Shown here piece after piece: positions 27,537-37,478 of a stretch of DNA of 64,000 nt. The translations under genes and the position numbers were made by a program. The notes under the pieces were generated by a model. The model made no database searches, was not told where the DNA came from, and was given only the letters and a program-made list of their open reading frames with translations. Origin of the DNA: Candidatus Planktophila dulcis (GTDB lineage Bacteria > Actinomycetota > Actinomycetes > Nanopelagicales > Nanopelagicaceae). The first letter of the stretch is position 1, and each line of letters begins with the position of its first letter. The stretch covers positions 1,116,001 to 1,180,000 of the forward strand of contig NZ_CP016777.1 of the NCBI RefSeq assembly GCF_002288225.1, given 5' to 3'.

Positions 27537-28816
27537 TACTTCACCGCCCCTGCAAAGAGTGTGGACTTCACTGGATCGAATGGGCATGCACCGTTTGTCA
27601 CGTGTGCGATGTATTCGTCACGGAAGTACTTGATAGAAGATGTAATAGGAGATGTTGCACCATCACCGAGTGCGCAGAATGAGCGACCCATGATGTTGTC
27701 GCAGAGATCAAGTAACTTCTCAAGATCTGCTTCTGTGCCGGTTCCGTTTTCAAGATCACGCAAGATTTGTACCAACCACCAAGTGCCTTCACGACATGGT
27801 GTGCACTTACCGCAGGATTCGTGCTTATAGAACTCAGTCCAGCGAAGTACTGCGCGAACAACACATGTTGTCTCATCAAAGATTTGCAGAGCCTTTGTTC
27901 CAAGCATGGAACCAGCTGCAGCGACACCTTCGTAATCAAGTGGGGTATCAAGGTGAGCATCAGTAAAGAGTGGAGTAGAAGATCCACCCGGTGTCCAGAA
28001 CTTGAGCTGATGACCTGTGCGAACTCCGCCTGCAAGTTCAAGAATTTCACGAAGAGTGATTCCAAGTGGTGCTTCAAATTGTCCTGGGTTATTTACATGT
28101 CCTGAGAGTGAGTACAGAGTTGCACCCTTTGACTTCTCTGTTCCCATTGATTGATACCACTCTGCGCCATTGTTGATGATGGCAGGAACAGATGAGATTG
28201 ATTCGACATTGTTCACAACTGTTGGACGTGCATAGAGACCTGCGATTGCAGGAAATGGCGGACGAAGACGAGGTTGACCGCGGAAGCCTTCGAGTGAATC
28301 AAGCAGCGCTGTCTCTTCACCACAGATATAAGCACCTGCTCCAATATGAAGAGTGATATCAATTCCCTTACCAAGGTGTCCAGCTTTATATGCATCCGCA
28401 ATTGCAGCATTAACGCGGCGTACAACGTGAGTTACTTCTCCACGGATATAGATAAATGCGCGCTCTGCACGGATTGCATGACAGGCGATGATGCAGCCTT
28501 CAATAAGAACGTGTGGGTTAGCCATCAATAGAGGCGTGTCCTTGCATGTTCCTGGCTCTGATTCATCAGCGTTCACAACAAGATAGTGATCTTTATTATC
28601 ACCTTGTGGAATAAAGCCCCACTTCATTCCAGTAGGAAAACCTGCGCCACCGCGACCGCGAAGACCAGAATCTTTCACCAGTTGAATGACTGCATCAGGA
28701 TCCATTGCAAGAGCCTTCTTCGATGCTGTGTATCCACCATTACGTGTGTATGCCTCGATAGTAAAAGAATCTGGTTGATCCCAGTGTGCTGAAAGGACGG
28801 GAGTTAACTTTGACAT
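27536..28816 (-). CDS. nuoF: NADH-quinone oxidoreductase subunit F (NADH/FMN site)
   Basis: 426 aa. The glycine-rich FMN/NADH loop GRGGAGFPTGMKW (from about residue 54), the second loop GAGAYICGEETALLDSLEG (160-177) and the N3 cluster ligands Cys335/338/341 (ESCGKCTPC) plus Cys381 are all present. It oxidises NADH and starts the electron chain of complex I. One-base overlaps on both sides (nuoE and nuoG). Confidence 0.98.
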   Translation of the reverse strand: MSKLTPVLSAHWDQPDSFTIEAYTRNGGYTASKKALAMDPDAVIQLVKDSGLRGRGGAGFPTGMKWGFIPQGDNKDHYLVVNADESEPGTCKDTPLLMANPHVLIEGCIIACHAIRAERAFIYIRGEVTHVVRRVNAAIADAYKAGHLGKGIDITLHIGAGAYICGEETALLDSLEGFRGQPRLRPPFPAIAGLYARPTVVNNVESISSVPAIINNGAEWYQSMGTEKSKGATLYSLSGHVNNPGQFEAPLGITLREILELAGGVRTGHQLKFWTPGGSSTPLFTDAHLDTPLDYEGVAAAGSMLGTKALQIFDETTCVVRAVLRWTEFYKHESCGKCTPCREGTWWLVQILRDLENGTGTEADLEKLLDLCDNIMGRSFCALGDGATSPITSSIKYFRDEYIAHVTNGACPFDPVKSTLFAGAVK

Positions 28817-29433
28817 TACTTTCCTTCCTTCGAAAGCTTAAGACCGAGAAGTGTTGGCTCTCCTGCTTGAATACCTTCACGAGCACGACCATCATCAAGA
28901 CCTGCAAGAACAGCAGAAGCCTCTTTGTATGTAACGAGTGTGTTGGGACCACGTGTTGGTGCTGGTGGATTTCCAGCACGAGCTCCATCGACTAGTGACT
29001 TCGCAGATTCAACTGTCTGATTGTCATAGAACTCCCAGTTAGCCATGACTACAGGTGCGTAATCACATGCTGCATTACACTCGATATGTTCGAGAGAAAC
29101 TTTTCCATCTTCTGTAACGCCATCATTTTCAATACCAAGGTGCTCTTTCAGCGCTGAGAAGATTGCGTCCCCGCCCATAACTGCGCAGAGAGTGTTTGTG
29201 CAGACACCTACGTGGTACTCACCCACTGGCTTGCGCTTGTATTGAGTATAGAAAGTAGCAACGGCGGATACTTCAGCTGTTTCAATTTCGAGAAGTTCAG
29301 AGATTGTCTCGATGCCTTCATGTGTGACATAGCCAGATACTGATTGCACATAGTGAAGTAAAGGCATGATGGCAGAACGGCTACGTGGGTAGCGCTTGAT
29401 AATTGTCTGCATGAGGTCGCGATCTAGAGTCAT
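28816..29433 (-). CDS. nuoE: NADH-quinone oxidoreductase subunit E (2Fe-2S)
   Basis: 205 aa thioredoxin-like 24-kDa subunit. The N1a ligands are Cys78 and Cys83 (GVCTNTLC) with Cys119 and Cys123 (ECNAAC). The C-terminal ~60 residues after the cluster domain are longer than in E. coli. It overlaps nuoD by four bases (ATGA) and nuoF by one. Confidence 0.97.
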   Translation of the reverse strand: MTLDRDLMQTIIKRYPRSRSAIMPLLHYVQSVSGYVTHEGIETISELLEIETAEVSAVATFYTQYKRKPVGEYHVGVCTNTLCAVMGGDAIFSALKEHLGIENDGVTEDGKVSLEHIECNAACDYAPVVMANWEFYDNQTVESAKSLVDGARAGNPPAPTRGPNTLVTYKEASAVLAGLDDGRAREGIQAGEPTLLGLKLSKEGK

Positions 29434-30770
29434 CGGTCAACGCCTCCCATAACTGGATCGATAGATGCAACAGCGCCGATAATGTCAGCGACCATTCCAC
29501 CTTCACTCATTGCAGATGTTGATTGCAAGTTATTAAAGGAAGGTTCACGGAAGTGAACACGGTATGGACGAGTTCCACCGTCTGAGACAACGTGTGCTGC
29601 AAGTTCACCGCGTGGAGATTCAACCGCTGCATAGGCCTGTCCCGCTGGAACGCGGAAACCTTCGGTGACAAGTTTGAAGTGATGGATAAGTGATTCCATC
29701 GATGTGCCCATGATTTCGCGGATGTGCTCAAGTGAGTTTCCGAGCCCATCTGCACCCAGTGCAAGCTGTGCCGGCCATGCAATCTTCTTATCGGCAACCA
29801 TCACAGGTTGTCCTTCAAGTTTGTCGAGCTTGTCAGCTGCTTGCTCAATGATGCGAAGTGATTGCTCAAGCTCTGCCATGCGCACTAAGAAGCGACCATA
29901 GACGTCGGCAGTATCTGCAGTAATTACTTCGAATTCATAATTTTCATATCCGCAGTAAGGCTGCATCTTGCGAAGATCCCAAGGAAGTCCCGCAGAGCGA
30001 AGTACTGGTCCTGTGATTCCAAGGGTTGTGCACCCTGCAAGATCTAAGTAACCAATTCCTTCGGTGCGCTTCATCCAGATGGTGTTACCGATAAGCAACT
30101 TTGCATTATCTTCAAAGTTCTTACGAAGAGTCTTTACAACGTCGCGAATCTTTACCGTCATTCCTGCTGGAAGATCTTGTGAAACTCCACCTGGGCGGAC
30201 ATAGGCCATATTCATGCGAAGGCCCGTGATTTCTTCAAAGGTATCGAGAACAATTTCGCGATCGCGGAATGCAAAGAACATAGGTCCCATGGCGCCGAGT
30301 TCAAGAGCACCTGTGCCAAGGGCCACCATGTGGGATGAAATACGGTTGAGCTCCATCATCATCACGCGGATGACAGATGCGCGCTCTGGAACATCATGGG
30401 TAATTCCCAATAGCTTTTCAACTGCAAGGCAGTAAGCGGTTTCGTTAAAGATAGGAGCTAAGTAATCCATACGGGTTGCAAAGGTGACAGCTTGTGTCCA
30501 GTTACGGAATTCAATGTTCTTCTCAATTCCTGTGTGCAGATATCCAATACCTGTGCGCACTTCAGTCACTGTTTCGCCTTCAAGTTCAAGAACCAGGCGA
30601 AGAACACCGTGCGTTGATGGGTGCTGTGGACCCATGTTGACAATGATGCGCTCTTCTTTTGATTCACCGATTTCAGAGACAAGTGAATCCCAATCGCCAC
30701 CGGTAACTGAGAAGACTGTGCCCTCAGTAGTCTCGCGTGAGGATGCGTATGGATCTGAATACGTTGTCAT
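29430..30770 (-). CDS. nuoD: NADH-quinone oxidoreductase subunit D (49-kDa)
   Basis: 446 aa, related to the large subunit of NiFe hydrogenases but without metal ligands. The quinone-site motif [19 protein letters not shown] is near residue 45, and [13 protein letters not shown] follows. Together with NuoB it forms the quinone-reduction site. A ~40-residue N-terminal extension precedes the core. Four-base overlap with nuoC. Confidence 0.98.
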   Translation of the reverse strand: MTTYSDPYASSRETTEGTVFSVTGGDWDSLVSEIGESKEERIIVNMGPQHPSTHGVLRLVLELEGETVTEVRTGIGYLHTGIEKNIEFRNWTQAVTFATRMDYLAPIFNETAYCLAVEKLLGITHDVPERASVIRVMMMELNRISSHMVALGTGALELGAMGPMFFAFRDREIVLDTFEEITGLRMNMAYVRPGGVSQDLPAGMTVKIRDVVKTLRKNFEDNAKLLIGNTIWMKRTEGIGYLDLAGCTTLGITGPVLRSAGLPWDLRKMQPYCGYENYEFEVITADTADVYGRFLVRMAELEQSLRIIEQAADKLDKLEGQPVMVADKKIAWPAQLALGADGLGNSLEHIREIMGTSMESLIHHFKLVTEGFRVPAGQAYAAVESPRGELAAHVVSDGGTRPYRVHFREPSFNNLQSTSAMSEGGMVADIIGAVASIDPVMGGVDR

Positions 30771-31402
30771 CGGTAGCTCCTGCGATTTGAAGGTGCAGGT
30801 GTTGTTGCGCCCTTGTACTCAACGGCAATTCCACCGAGTGGGTAATCCTTACGTTGTGGGTGACCATTCCAGTCATCTGGCATCAAGATGCGAGTAAGAC
30901 CTGGGTGGCCATCGAAGATGATTCCGAACATGTCGAAAGTTTCGCGCTCGTGCCAGTTATTGCCTGCCCATACTTCAATAAGGGATGGAATATGTGGATC
31001 GAGTTCTGATGTTGCAACTTCAAGGCGAACACGCTGGTTCTTTGTGAGCGACAGAAGTGGGTATAGAGCAACGAGTTCTGCGCCAGCGCGATCTGGATAG
31101 TGAACACCGGAAACACCCATACACATTTCAAACTTCAACTTATCGCGCAAGATAAAGGCAACTTCAAGAAGACGAGACTTCTTGATGTGCAGTGTGAGTT
31201 CGCCACGGTCAACAACTACGCGAGTGATTGCATCTGCGAAATCTGGGTATGCGCGCTCTAAATCATCGGCAACATCATCGAAATATCCACCGTATGGGCG
31301 CTCGGTTGAACCAGTAGATGCTGCTGTGCGGACAAGGCCGCCATATCCTGAAGTATCTCCGGTACCTGCGGCCCCGAACATACCTTTCTGATCTTCGCTC
31401 AT
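30767..31402 (-). CDS. nuoC: NADH-quinone oxidoreductase subunit C (30-kDa)
   Basis: 211 aa, separate from nuoD (not the fused NuoCD of enterobacteria). The typical block [20 protein letters not shown] and the C-terminal [15 protein letters not shown] are clear. The N-terminal ~35 residues are Gly/Ser/Thr-rich and probably disordered. It starts directly after the nuoB stop (TAAATG). Confidence 0.97.
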   Translation of the reverse strand: MSEDQKGMFGAAGTGDTSGYGGLVRTAASTGSTERPYGGYFDDVADDLERAYPDFADAITRVVVDRGELTLHIKKSRLLEVAFILRDKLKFEMCMGVSGVHYPDRAGAELVALYPLLSLTKNQRVRLEVATSELDPHIPSLIEVWAGNNWHERETFDMFGIIFDGHPGLTRILMPDDWNGHPQRKDYPLGGIAVEYKGATTPAPSNRRSYR

Positions 31403-31960
31403 TTACGCCAGCAACCCCTTCATCTGGATTGTTGGCTTGGCATTCATTGCAGCAAGTTCAACTTCCTTAATAATCGCTTCGCGATTTGGACCGAGCTTTG
31501 TATCGCCAATAAGAGTGTGGAGCTTGATGATTGCATCCATCAACTGTTCAGGTCGTGGTGGGCACCCTGGTAGATAAATATCAACAGGAACAATGTGATC
31601 AACGCCTTGCACGATTGCATAGTTATTAAACATTCCACCAGATGAAGCACACGCACCCATGGAGATAACCCACTTTGGCGCTGTCATTTGATCATAAATC
31701 TGACGAAGCACTGGTGCCATCTTCTGTGAGACGCGACCTGCAACGATCATGAGATCTGCTTGACGAGGAGAAGCTGAAAAACGTTCCATACCGAAGCGAG
31801 AAATATCGTGCTTAGGAGCTGAACCAAGTGCCATCATTTCAATCGCACAACATGCAAGACCAAATGTTGCAGGCCAGAGCGAGCTCTTGCGCATATAACC
31901 AGCAAGTCCTTCAACAGTTGAGAGAAGGATTCCGCTTGGTAACTTATCTTCTAGGCCCAC
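31403..31960 (-). CDS. nuoB: NADH-quinone oxidoreductase subunit B (cluster N2)
   Basis: 185 aa. Ligands of the terminal 4Fe-4S cluster N2 are visible: adjacent Cys37-Cys38 (GLACCAIEM), Cys104 ([10 protein letters not shown]) and Cys133 (PGCPPRPE). It donates electrons to menaquinone at the interface with NuoD and NuoH. It begins three bases after the nuoA stop. Confidence 0.98.
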   Translation of the reverse strand: MGLEDKLPSGILLSTVEGLAGYMRKSSLWPATFGLACCAIEMMALGSAPKHDISRFGMERFSASPRQADLMIVAGRVSQKMAPVLRQIYDQMTAPKWVISMGACASSGGMFNNYAIVQGVDHIVPVDIYLPGCPPRPEQLMDAIIKLHTLIGDTKLGPNREAIIKEVELAAMNAKPTIQMKGLLA

Positions 31961-31963
31961 GAA

Positions 31964-32329
31964 TTAATCCCATTCCAATCCACCGCGACGCCACACATAT
32001 GCATATGCAACGAAGACTGTTCCAATAAAAATTGCCATCTCAACTAATCCAAAGAGGCCGAGCTTGTCGAAGGTAACTGCCCATGGATAGAGAAAAACAA
32101 TTTCAATATCGAAGATGATAAAGAGCATCGCTGTGAGGAAGTACTTCACCGGAAAGCGTCCACCTTGAATAGCTTGCGGTGATGGTTCGATTCCGCACTC
32201 ATACGCTTCAAGCTTGGCGCGGTTATAGCGAGCAGGGCCGGTAACGGCTGCGATGCCCACAGAGAAGGCGGCAAATCCAAAGCCGATGGCAAAGATCACC
32301 AGGATCGGAATATATGGATTTGCGCTCAC
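31964..32329 (-). CDS. nuoA: NADH-quinone oxidoreductase subunit A
   Basis: 121 aa with three membrane segments. The conserved loop YECGIEPSPQ is followed by FIIFDIEIVFLYPWA, the quinone-cavity-lining helix. It is the first nuo gene, 39 bases downstream of menG on the same strand. No strong promoter is evident in that gap, so transcription from menG is likely. Confidence 0.97.
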   Translation of the reverse strand: MSANPYIPILVIFAIGFGFAAFSVGIAAVTGPARYNRAKLEAYECGIEPSPQAIQGGRFPVKYFLTAMLFIIFDIEIVFLYPWAVTFDKLGLFGLVEMAIFIGTVFVAYAYVWRRGGLEWD

Positions 32330-32368
32330 GAGCCAAATCCTAAGCGTTGGCAGATGCCGATTAAACCG

Positions 32369-33061
32369 TTACGGCTTGCGCGCTTTGTGAACTGCGACAA
32401 CTCCGCCAGTCAGGTTCTTCCATGAAATCTCGACCCATCCAGCAGCTTCGATCTGGGCCGCGAGCGCCCTCTGATCTGGCCATGCCCGGATGGACTCTGC
32501 CAGGTAGATATAGGCATCGGGATTGGATGAAGTTTTTCGGGCAACCCAAGGAAGAGCCCTCATGAGGTAATTGGTATAAATGGTGCGAAAGGGACGCCAT
32601 GTAGGGCTTGAGAACTCAGCGACGATGAGGTGTCCCCCGGGCTTTACGACCCGAAGCATCTGTGCGAGCGCTTTCTCAGTGTTCTGGGTATTGCGAAGGC
32701 CAAAGGAGATGGTCGCGGTATCGAATTCACCTTCTGCAAAGGGCAGATTGAGGGCATCAGCCTTGGTGAAGGCAAGGTGGGGCCGTGCTTTGCGCCCTGC
32801 TGCAAGCATCCCCTCACTGAAATCAGCTGGGATGACATCTGCGCCAGCTGCAGCCAAAGGCTCAGAGCTTGAGCCTGTGCCTGCTGCTAAATCCAGGATC
32901 TTCATCCCTGGGCGTGGAGAGATGATCTTCGTTGTCGCCTTACGCCAGGCCTTGGTGCGGCCCAGGCTTAAGAGATCATTGACCAGGTCATAGCGCTTTG
33001 CAACGCCATCGAACATGGCTGCAACTTCATCAGGATTCTTATCCATATTGGCGCGTGACAT
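32369..33061 (-). CDS. menG: Demethylmenaquinone methyltransferase MenG (UbiE family)
   Basis: 230 aa from the ATG at 33061, the normal family length. Longer in-frame starts reach 33175 but would run into bioY on the other strand. The hallmark FDGVAKRYDLVNDLLSLG and the SAM-binding LDLAAGTGSSSEPLA are clear, and ISFGLRNTQN is the UbiE motif. It adds the final methyl group to demethylmenaquinone. It heads the nuo array, so the enzyme finishing the quinone is co-expressed with the complex that reduces it. Confidence 0.94.
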   Translation of the reverse strand: MSRANMDKNPDEVAAMFDGVAKRYDLVNDLLSLGRTKAWRKATTKIISPRPGMKILDLAAGTGSSSEPLAAAGADVIPADFSEGMLAAGRKARPHLAFTKADALNLPFAEGEFDTATISFGLRNTQNTEKALAQMLRVVKPGGHLIVAEFSSPTWRPFRTIYTNYLMRALPWVARKTSSNPDAYIYLAESIRAWPDQRALAAQIEAAGWVEISWKNLTGGVVAVHKARKP

Positions 33062-33132
33062 GCGCATATTCTCTCTGAAGGTAGGCTCTGCGCACAACTT
33101 GTATTCGATTTCAAAGATGAGAGGCTCACCCG

Positions 33133-33732
33133 ATGTCACTTCACTCTGGCTCACTTCGCTCAGCTGTCTTTCCACGTTCTACTGCCTTGACTCAAGCGCT
33201 CTTCATCGTGGGTGGCGTTGGCTTTATCTCTCTCCTTGCTCAAATCTCACTTCCTGTTCCGGGCTCACCTGTTCCAGTCACAGGTCAGACACTTGCAGTT
33301 CTCTTAATCGGAACAACATATGGCGCTCGCCTAGGTCTAATGACTTTTGCTACATATTTATTGGCCGGAATTGCAGGAGCACCCATCTTCGCTCCCTCTG
33401 CAACAAGTGCTAACCACGGCATTGATCGCCTGATCGGTGCAACAGGTGGATACCTGGTTGGAATGCTCGTTGCATCTTTCGTCCTTGGATACCTTGCAGA
33501 TCGCAAAGCAGATCAAAAGTTTCGCACATCATTTCCTGCACTCTTACTCGGTGATCTCATTATCTTCACACTTGGTCTTGCATGGCTTCATGCATCCCTT
33601 GATCTGACATGGGCTGCCACCTTTAAAGCAGGACTTACACCTTTTATTCTCGGTGAGGCTCTCAAGATTGCAATCACTGCAACATCACTTCCTCTTATAT
33701 GGCGAAGAATTTCACGCAGCCTCAATCGCTAA
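33133..33732 (+). CDS. bioY: BioY-family biotin transporter S component
   Basis: 199 aa with six predicted membrane helices. The BioY signature is present: QISLPVPGSPVPVTGQT near residue 38 and GIDRLIGATGGYLVGML near residue 95. BioY binds biotin and usually works with ECF ATPase and T components; neither is encoded nearby, so it may use a shared ECF module or act alone. An AGAGG site lies 8 bases before the ATG. It is divergent from menG across 71 bases, and its stop (TAA) is followed immediately by the menF ATG. Confidence 0.93.
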   Translation: MSLHSGSLRSAVFPRSTALTQALFIVGGVGFISLLAQISLPVPGSPVPVTGQTLAVLLIGTTYGARLGLMTFATYLLAGIAGAPIFAPSATSANHGIDRLIGATGGYLVGMLVASFVLGYLADRKADQKFRTSFPALLLGDLIIFTLGLAWLHASLDLTWAATFKAGLTPFILGEALKIAITATSLPLIWRRISRSLNR

Positions 33733-34956
33733 ATGCCCTCCCTTATCCCCGTCACCACAAATCGCATTGGTGATCACCTCCCGCTCTTAGAGCTGCTTCC
33801 CAGTGATGCGCCTTTGTCATGGGTGCGAAACGGTGAAGGCCTTGTGGGATGGGGCGTTCATGCAACAACTACTGTCAGTGGAAAAGATCGCTTTGAGAAA
33901 GCTCGCAACTGGTGGCACCACCAACTAGAGACATTTGCTGTTGCAAACTCCGTTCACGGCAGTGGCACAGGACCAGTTCTCTTTGCCTCATTCTCATTTG
34001 ATAGAAATCAAGAGTCTGTGCTGGTTATTCCTAAGGTTGTTGTTGGACAGAAAGGTCTGCAATCCTGGATTACATGGATTGGCGATATACCTCAGCCTCT
34101 TCTTCCAGAAAAGCGTGAAAATATCTCACAAGGTGCCTTCACATTTGGTGATGGAAGCATCAGCACAGCAGCGTGGAAAGAGCGCGTTGCACAAGCAATC
34201 ACACGGATTGAAACAACAAAGGTCGACAAGGTTGTTCTAGCAAGAGATCTTCTTGCAACAACGAGTGCAGATATTGATGCGCGCCCCATCCTTGCCAAAC
34301 TCGCATCTGAATATCCATCGACGTGGACATTTGCAGTCGATGGTCTTGTCGGTGCAACACCTGAACTACTTCTTCGCCTCTCTCGCGGAATGGTCACATC
34401 CCGCGTCTTGGCAGGCACTATTCCAAAGACTGGCGATGATGCAAAAGATTTAGCACTTGCTGCATCCCTTGCTCGTTCTTCTAAAGATCTTGAAGAACAT
34501 GAATACGCGGTGCGCTCCGTGGCCGAAGCATTGGAACCATTCTGCTCATCGACAAACGTTCCTGAATCACCTTTTGTATTGCACCTAGCCAATGTCATGC
34601 ACCTTGCAACAGATGTGACGGGAGCGCTGACTGAGACCAAGCACCGCGTCGATGCTTTCTCACTACTGAAGAACTTGCATCCTTCTGCTGCTGTCTGCGG
34701 AACTCCACGCAATATTGCATTCGACATCATCGATGAAATCGAAGGAATGAACCGTGGGCGCTATGCGGGCCCTGTCGGCTGGATCGATGCCAGTGGCGAT
34801 GGCGAACTAGGTATCGCACTTCGCACAGGTCAGATTACAGGCAAAGAGATTCGGATCTATGCCGGTTGCGGAATCGTTGCAGGCTCAAGCCCGGAGAAAG
34901 AGTTAGAAGAGAGCAATGCAAAGATGATTCCAATGCGCTCTGCTTTGCAGAGCTAA
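33733..34956 (+). CDS. menF: Isochorismate synthase MenF
   Basis: 407 aa, chorismate-binding family. Recognisable blocks are DKVVLARDLLA, TWTFAVDGLVGATPELLLRL, SRVLAGTIPKTGDD, DLEEHEYAVRSV, LHPSAAVCGTPR and the C-terminal GCGIVAGSSPEKE(LEES). It converts chorismate to isochorismate, the first committed menaquinone step. A role in siderophore or salicylate synthesis is possible for the family, but the surrounding men genes decide for menaquinone. Its stop codon directly abuts the menD stop on the other strand, with no base between. Confidence 0.92.
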   Translation: MPSLIPVTTNRIGDHLPLLELLPSDAPLSWVRNGEGLVGWGVHATTTVSGKDRFEKARNWWHHQLETFAVANSVHGSGTGPVLFASFSFDRNQESVLVIPKVVVGQKGLQSWITWIGDIPQPLLPEKRENISQGAFTFGDGSISTAAWKERVAQAITRIETTKVDKVVLARDLLATTSADIDARPILAKLASEYPSTWTFAVDGLVGATPELLLRLSRGMVTSRVLAGTIPKTGDDAKDLALAASLARSSKDLEEHEYAVRSVAEALEPFCSSTNVPESPFVLHLANVMHLATDVTGALTETKHRVDAFSLLKNLHPSAAVCGTPRNIAFDIIDEIEGMNRGRYAGPVGWIDASGDGELGIALRTGQITGKEIRIYAGCGIVAGSSPEKELEESNAKMIPMRSALQS

Positions 34957-36534
34957 CTACATCGAGGAAATACTCTTATAAATTCCTTTAAGGAAATCTG
35001 CATTTGCATCACGATTTGGAACATCTACAACAACAACGCTCATTCCCTTAACTGGCTCTGAAAGTTCCGTGGTGAGCTCTTTTTGGGTTCCAATGGTCTT
35101 TGCAGAGATACCCATAGAAGTGGCAATCGCAGCTGGGTCTAGTCCATGAGGAGTTCCAAAGACATCTTCAAAACCCTCAACACCGCGTTGTGAAAGTGTG
35201 GAGAAGATCCCACCGCCATCATTATTGATAACAAAAATCTTGAGGTTGATCTTCTCTTTGTGAATAAGGCCAGTCAGGTCATGCAAGAAGCCAAGGTCGC
35301 CAAGTACGGCAATAGTTTCTTTGCGTTGGGATGCGATACCGAGTGCGGTCGAGATATTGCCATCGATGCCTGCAAGTCCGCGGTTGGCAAAGGTTTCAAC
35401 GCCTGTGCGTGCTGCAGCAAAACCTTCAAGGTCGCGGATGGGACGAGATGAAGAGATGAAGAGGGAAGTGCCGGATGGAACTCCAGCTGCAATTTCACGT
35501 GCAACGAGTTGTTCTGACCAGGTTGAAATATCCGCAACCATCTTCTGTGCACGAAGTGAGTACTTCTCCCACTTCTCTGCGTACTCCGCATCGGCAGGCT
35601 GCACCTCAACAACGGGAAGCTGAATGAACTTTTGATCTGCCATGCGGTCGCTATCAACAGTTGCCATACGTGGATCAATGACGATTTCTTTCCGTGCCGT
35701 CTTGATAAAGGCGTTGATGGAACGAGAAAGAGTTGTGCGACCAATGACAACAACGGTATCTGGCGCTAAATCATCTGCAATTGTCTTTGATGTGAGAAAG
35801 ACGCTGGCATGGGAGATGGCGCTTTCAAATGTGAGTGGATCTTCTGCGATAACTGGCCAACCGAGTTTTTCTGCAAAGTCTTTTACCACTTGAACGCTTA
35901 AGCCCCCGCGATCGTGACCGATGGCCAGAACTCCACGAGTTGATTTTGTATAGAAAGTTCCAGGGGTTTTACGATCAAATACTTTTGGTGCAGAAATTGT
36001 TAAGTCATTGAGCCAGTTATCACTCTTATCTCCCACAAGTGGTTCTTCAAATTGAATGTTGAGATGAACTGGTCCACTGTGAAGTGAGTTAAATGGAAGT
36101 TCCATCGGATAAACGCTGCCTGAAACATCCGCAAAGTAACGAACAGCTTTGCCGAAGATGCGTGCTTGCTCTGTTGTCTGGTTTGCACCTGTCTTGCGAA
36201 GGGAAGCAGGACGATCTGCAGTCAGTACTAGAAGTGGAATATTGGTGTGTGATGCTTCTAAAACTGCTGGGTGGTAATTAGCAACAGCTGTTCCGCTGGT
36301 GCAGACAATTGGCACCGGGCGACCTGAAGCTTTAGCGATTCCAAGTGCGAAGAATGCTGCTGTTCGTTCATCTATGCGGACGTGAAGATTGATAAGTCCT
36401 TTGGTACTTGCCTGATGAAAGGCGATGGAAAGCGGAGCATTGCGAGATCCTGGAGAGATCACTACATCAGTGACACCAGCTTCAAGAATTTGGCGGACGA
36501 TGACGCGAGCAAGGAGTGTGGATGGATTAATCAC
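34957..36534 (-). CDS. menD: 2-succinyl-5-enolpyruvyl-6-hydroxy-3-cyclohexene-1-carboxylate synthase MenD
   Basis: 525 aa from a GTG at 36534. That codon overlaps the menC stop as GTGA, has GGAG five bases upstream and gives an N-terminus INPSTLLARVIV that matches actinobacterial MenD starts. An ATG at 36573 would overlap menC by 43 bases. It is a ThDP-dependent enzyme: VVISPGSRNAPLS, the Glu-containing SGTAVANYHPAVLEASH, and the ThDP/Mg motif region GDLGFLHDLTGL...NNDGGGIFS. It joins isochorismate and 2-oxoglutarate. Confidence 0.95.
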   Translation of the reverse strand: MINPSTLLARVIVRQILEAGVTDVVISPGSRNAPLSIAFHQASTKGLINLHVRIDERTAAFFALGIAKASGRPVPIVCTSGTAVANYHPAVLEASHTNIPLLVLTADRPASLRKTGANQTTEQARIFGKAVRYFADVSGSVYPMELPFNSLHSGPVHLNIQFEEPLVGDKSDNWLNDLTISAPKVFDRKTPGTFYTKSTRGVLAIGHDRGGLSVQVVKDFAEKLGWPVIAEDPLTFESAISHASVFLTSKTIADDLAPDTVVVIGRTTLSRSINAFIKTARKEIVIDPRMATVDSDRMADQKFIQLPVVEVQPADAEYAEKWEKYSLRAQKMVADISTWSEQLVAREIAAGVPSGTSLFISSSRPIRDLEGFAAARTGVETFANRGLAGIDGNISTALGIASQRKETIAVLGDLGFLHDLTGLIHKEKINLKIFVINNDGGGIFSTLSQRGVEGFEDVFGTPHGLDPAAIATSMGISAKTIGTQKELTTELSEPVKGMSVVVVDVPNRDANADFLKGIYKSISSM

Positions 36535-37475
36535 AGGAGCTCCGCTGTCTTCATAACGCGATTCTTCCACCATTCATAGCGCTCTGGTGCCACCTCTAAT
36601 CCTGCGAAGTCAGGCTCAACTTCCGTGATTTGGATTTCACCATTAACGATTGGAAGGTCTGCAACATTTGCAGACAGCAGTGAGCCTGTTCCAAGCCCAC
36701 ATTCAAAATCCATTTCAGGAAATGATGCAGCAAGTTGTAATCCGTAATTGATTCCTACTGCGCTCTCGAGGGCACTTGAAATGACGACTGGGAGTTTGTG
36801 GTGCTCAGCCAACTTATGAGCACGAGCAATTCCACCCAGTGGTTGCACTTTGAGCATCAAGATATCGATAGCCCCCTTGAGATCCACAGCAAATGGATCT
36901 GATGCTTTGCGCAAGACTTCATCGCCAGCAATCTTGATATCAACCTTTAACTTCTCTTTGAGTTCGCGCAGCTCATCCACTGTTCCACATGGTTGCTCCA
37001 CATATTCAAGCGCGCCGATGTTTTCATAGATAGCACGAAGGTTTGTGACTGCTTCTTGCACTGACCAAGTTCCATTGACATCAATACGCAGCTTTGCTTT
37101 GGGGCGAAGTGAACTCACCTTGGCAAGACGTGCAATATCCTCGGCTAAGTTCTCGCCCACTTTCACCTTAAATGTTTGTACCCCTGGAAATGAATCAACA
37201 ATGCGTTCGATATCTGCTGGGTTATTCAGTGCAGGAATGGTGCCGTTCACCTTTACTGAGGTGCGATAGAGCTTGGGAGAAGGCTTAGTTGCAGCCTCTA
37301 TCGCACACATCAACCATGGGGCTGATTCTTTGTAATCGTATTCAAGAAAGGGTGAGAATTCACCCCATCCGTATTCGCCTTTAAAGAGCGCAACTTCTCT
37401 GAGAGTTATGCTGCGAAAGTTTGTCTTAGTGGGCAGCGCAACTACGCGCAGTGTTTCGAGCAGGCTTTGATCCAT
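36531..37475 (-). CDS. menC: o-Succinylbenzoate synthase MenC
   Basis: 314 aa, enolase superfamily. The active-site elements can be followed: KVKVG (second Lys as base), RIDVNGTW (Asp), YVEQP (Glu), AGDEVLR (Asp/Glu) and MLKVQPLGG (Lys). It dehydrates SHCHC to o-succinylbenzoate. It starts three bases after the menB stop and is coupled to menD by GTGA. Confidence 0.94.
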   Translation of the reverse strand: MDQSLLETLRVVALPTKTNFRSITLREVALFKGEYGWGEFSPFLEYDYKESAPWLMCAIEAATKPSPKLYRTSVKVNGTIPALNNPADIERIVDSFPGVQTFKVKVGENLAEDIARLAKVSSLRPKAKLRIDVNGTWSVQEAVTNLRAIYENIGALEYVEQPCGTVDELRELKEKLKVDIKIAGDEVLRKASDPFAVDLKGAIDILMLKVQPLGGIARAHKLAEHHKLPVVISSALESAVGINYGLQLAASFPEMDFECGLGTGSLLSANVADLPIVNGEIQITEVEPDFAGLEVAPERYEWWKNRVMKTAELL

Positions 37476-37478
37476 AAA

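Noticed and set aside
27598-28077. 159-aa alternate frame inside nuoF
   Set aside because: Same-strand shadow of nuoF, which has all cofactor motifs.
34092-34730. 212-aa open frame opposite menF
   Set aside because: The real gene on the plus strand is a full-length isochorismate synthase; the antisense frame has an Arg/Ser-rich shadow composition.
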